The translations under genes and the position numbers were made by a program. The notes under the pieces were generated by a model. It saw nothing but the letters and a program-made list of their open reading frames with translations. It was not told where the DNA came from and made no database searches. This document shows, piece after piece, positions 63,389 through 64,000 of a DNA stretch of 64,000 nt (position 1 is the stretch's first letter; every line of letters begins with the position of its first letter). Origin of the DNA: Fuerstiella sp. (GTDB taxonomy: Bacteria; Planctomycetota; Planctomycetia; Planctomycetales; Planctomycetaceae); contig JALHMY010000016.1 of NCBI GenBank assembly GCA_022843805.1, positions 47,367-111,366 of the forward strand. Direction: 5' to 3'.

Positions 63389-64000
63389 GGGACGGCGTTG
63401 AGTGCAACACGCGGCGGGCCCTCCCCCGGCCTGACGGCCGACCCCTCCCACTTCGCTGCGCTGCGCGGGAGGGGAGTATATAAACACCTCCTCCCCCAGC
63501 GAAGCTGGGGGAGGTCGAACGAGCGGCAGCAAGATCGGGAGGGGGCGGGTGAACCGCGGGACGCGGGTGTTGTTGGGACGGCGTTGAGTGCAACACGCGG
63601 CGGGCCCTCCCCCGGCCTTCGGCCGACCCCTCCCACTTCGCTTCGCTGCGCGGGAGGGGAGGATATAAAAACCTCCTCCCCCAGCGAAGCTGGGGGAGGT
63701 CGAGCGAGCGGCAGCGAGATCGGGAGGGGGCGGGTGAACGGCGGGACGCGGGTGTTATTGGGACGGCGGTGAGTGCAACTCGCGGCGGGCCCTCCCCCGG
63801 CCTGACGGCCGACCCCTCCCACTCCGCTGCGCTGCGTGGGAGGGGAGGATATAAAAACCTCCTCCCCCAGCGAAGCTGGGGGAGGTCGAGCGAGCGGCAG
63901 CGAGATCGGGAGGGGGCGGGTGAACTGCGGGACGCGGGTGTTATTGGGACGGCGGTGAGTGCAACTCGCGGCGGGGGCCCCCCCCCCCCGGCGGCCGCCC
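63389..64000. repeat. 186-bp tandem repeat array, three full copies and a broken fourth, at the window end
   Basis: The phrase gggacggcg recurs at 63389, 63575, 63760 and 63946, giving periods of 186, 185 and 186 bp. Each unit holds a strong hairpin CCTCCCCCAGC/GCTGGGGGAGG with a GAA loop, the segment GGCCCTCCCCCGGCC, and a GAGCGAGCGGCAGC segment. The copies differ by a few percent, for example TTG against ATT near the start. The last 30 bases (a run of C and GGCGGCCGCCC) do not match the unit and look like a low-quality contig end. Open frames over the array are artefacts. Confidence 0.88.

Noticed and set aside
63262..63822. 187-residue N-terminal extension of the dimethylformamidase-like gene
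   Set aside because: The extension is translated from the 186-bp tandem repeats; the ATG at 63261 begins the family-like part.
1..64000. tRNA, rRNA, CRISPR and prophage genes
   Set aside because: Looked for cloverleaf ends with GGTTC-type T-loops, rRNA-like conserved strings, repeat-spacer arrays and phage structural genes; none could be supported.

Overview
The window reads as a chromosome segment of a planctomycete (Planctomycetota, probably class Planctomycetia). This is inferred from gene content: a DUF1592-type cytochrome-domain protein followed by a DUF1552 protein and an ankyrin protein, a DUF1501 protein, a sulfatase with a C-terminal LamG-like part, an ECF sigma factor overlapping a Ser/Thr kinase, DUF11-repeat and PQQ-propeller envelope proteins, and dispersed GC-rich repeats typical of these genomes. 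No rRNA, tRNA, CRISPR array, prophage or transposase gene was seen. The 3' end looks like a contig end that ran into a tandem repeat.

Layout. 1-9107 (minus strand) is an exopolysaccharide operon: XrtA/PEP-CTERM-type amidotransferase (asnB-like), a 900-residue RIFT-barrel protein related to exo-rhamnogalacturonan lyases, three family-4 glycosyltransferases and a FemAB-like protein cut by the window edge; a DUF5989 membrane peptide lies divergently upstream. 9.7-13.1 kb holds a MITE-like palindromic element, an M61 peptidase and an SdpR/SdpI pair. 13.1-15.1 kb is a damaged stretch: a pseudopilin-like protein, a frameshifted His/Pro-rich gene and a truncated RTX calcium-binding tail. 15.2-31.9 kb is mostly housekeeping and envelope: PhyH/GntR divergent pair, purH, PQQ propeller, an enolase-superfamily enzyme, an ATP-grasp enzyme, an LptE-like/BamD-like pair, recO, a Cys-rich porin, a family-4 uracil-DNA glycosylase and a DUF1501 protein.

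32-40 kb carries a soluble chemoreceptor-like protein, a 1-kb repeat cluster, an HtrA protease, a TPR protein and a DUF11 protein. 40.2-51.4 kb has DinB, an enolase-superfamily enzyme divergent from a zinc deacylase, the DUF1592-DUF1552-ankyrin group and a sulfatase. 51.4-52.2 kb is a second repeat cluster with another palindromic element. 52.2-64 kb has a YdcF protein, a DRG-like TGS GTPase, a TPR/SH3-like protein, a composite inverted-repeat element, an ECF sigma/kinase pair, a protein with a peptidoglycan-binding-like N-terminus, and a three-gene operon (dimethylformamidase-like protein, creatininase-family amidohydrolase, enolase-superfamily enzyme) preceded by 186-bp tandem repeats.

The most unusual items are the composite repeat element present twice (26309-26524 and 55443-55662) with matching imperfect inverted ends and a variable interior; two palindromic MITE-like elements of the same design (9696-9799, 51461-51599); the amide-hydrolase/enolase operon; the frameshifted gene next to an RTX remnant; the Cys-rich porin; and a DRG-like GTPase without a canonical NKxD motif. 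No wholly new defence or biosynthetic system could be demonstrated.
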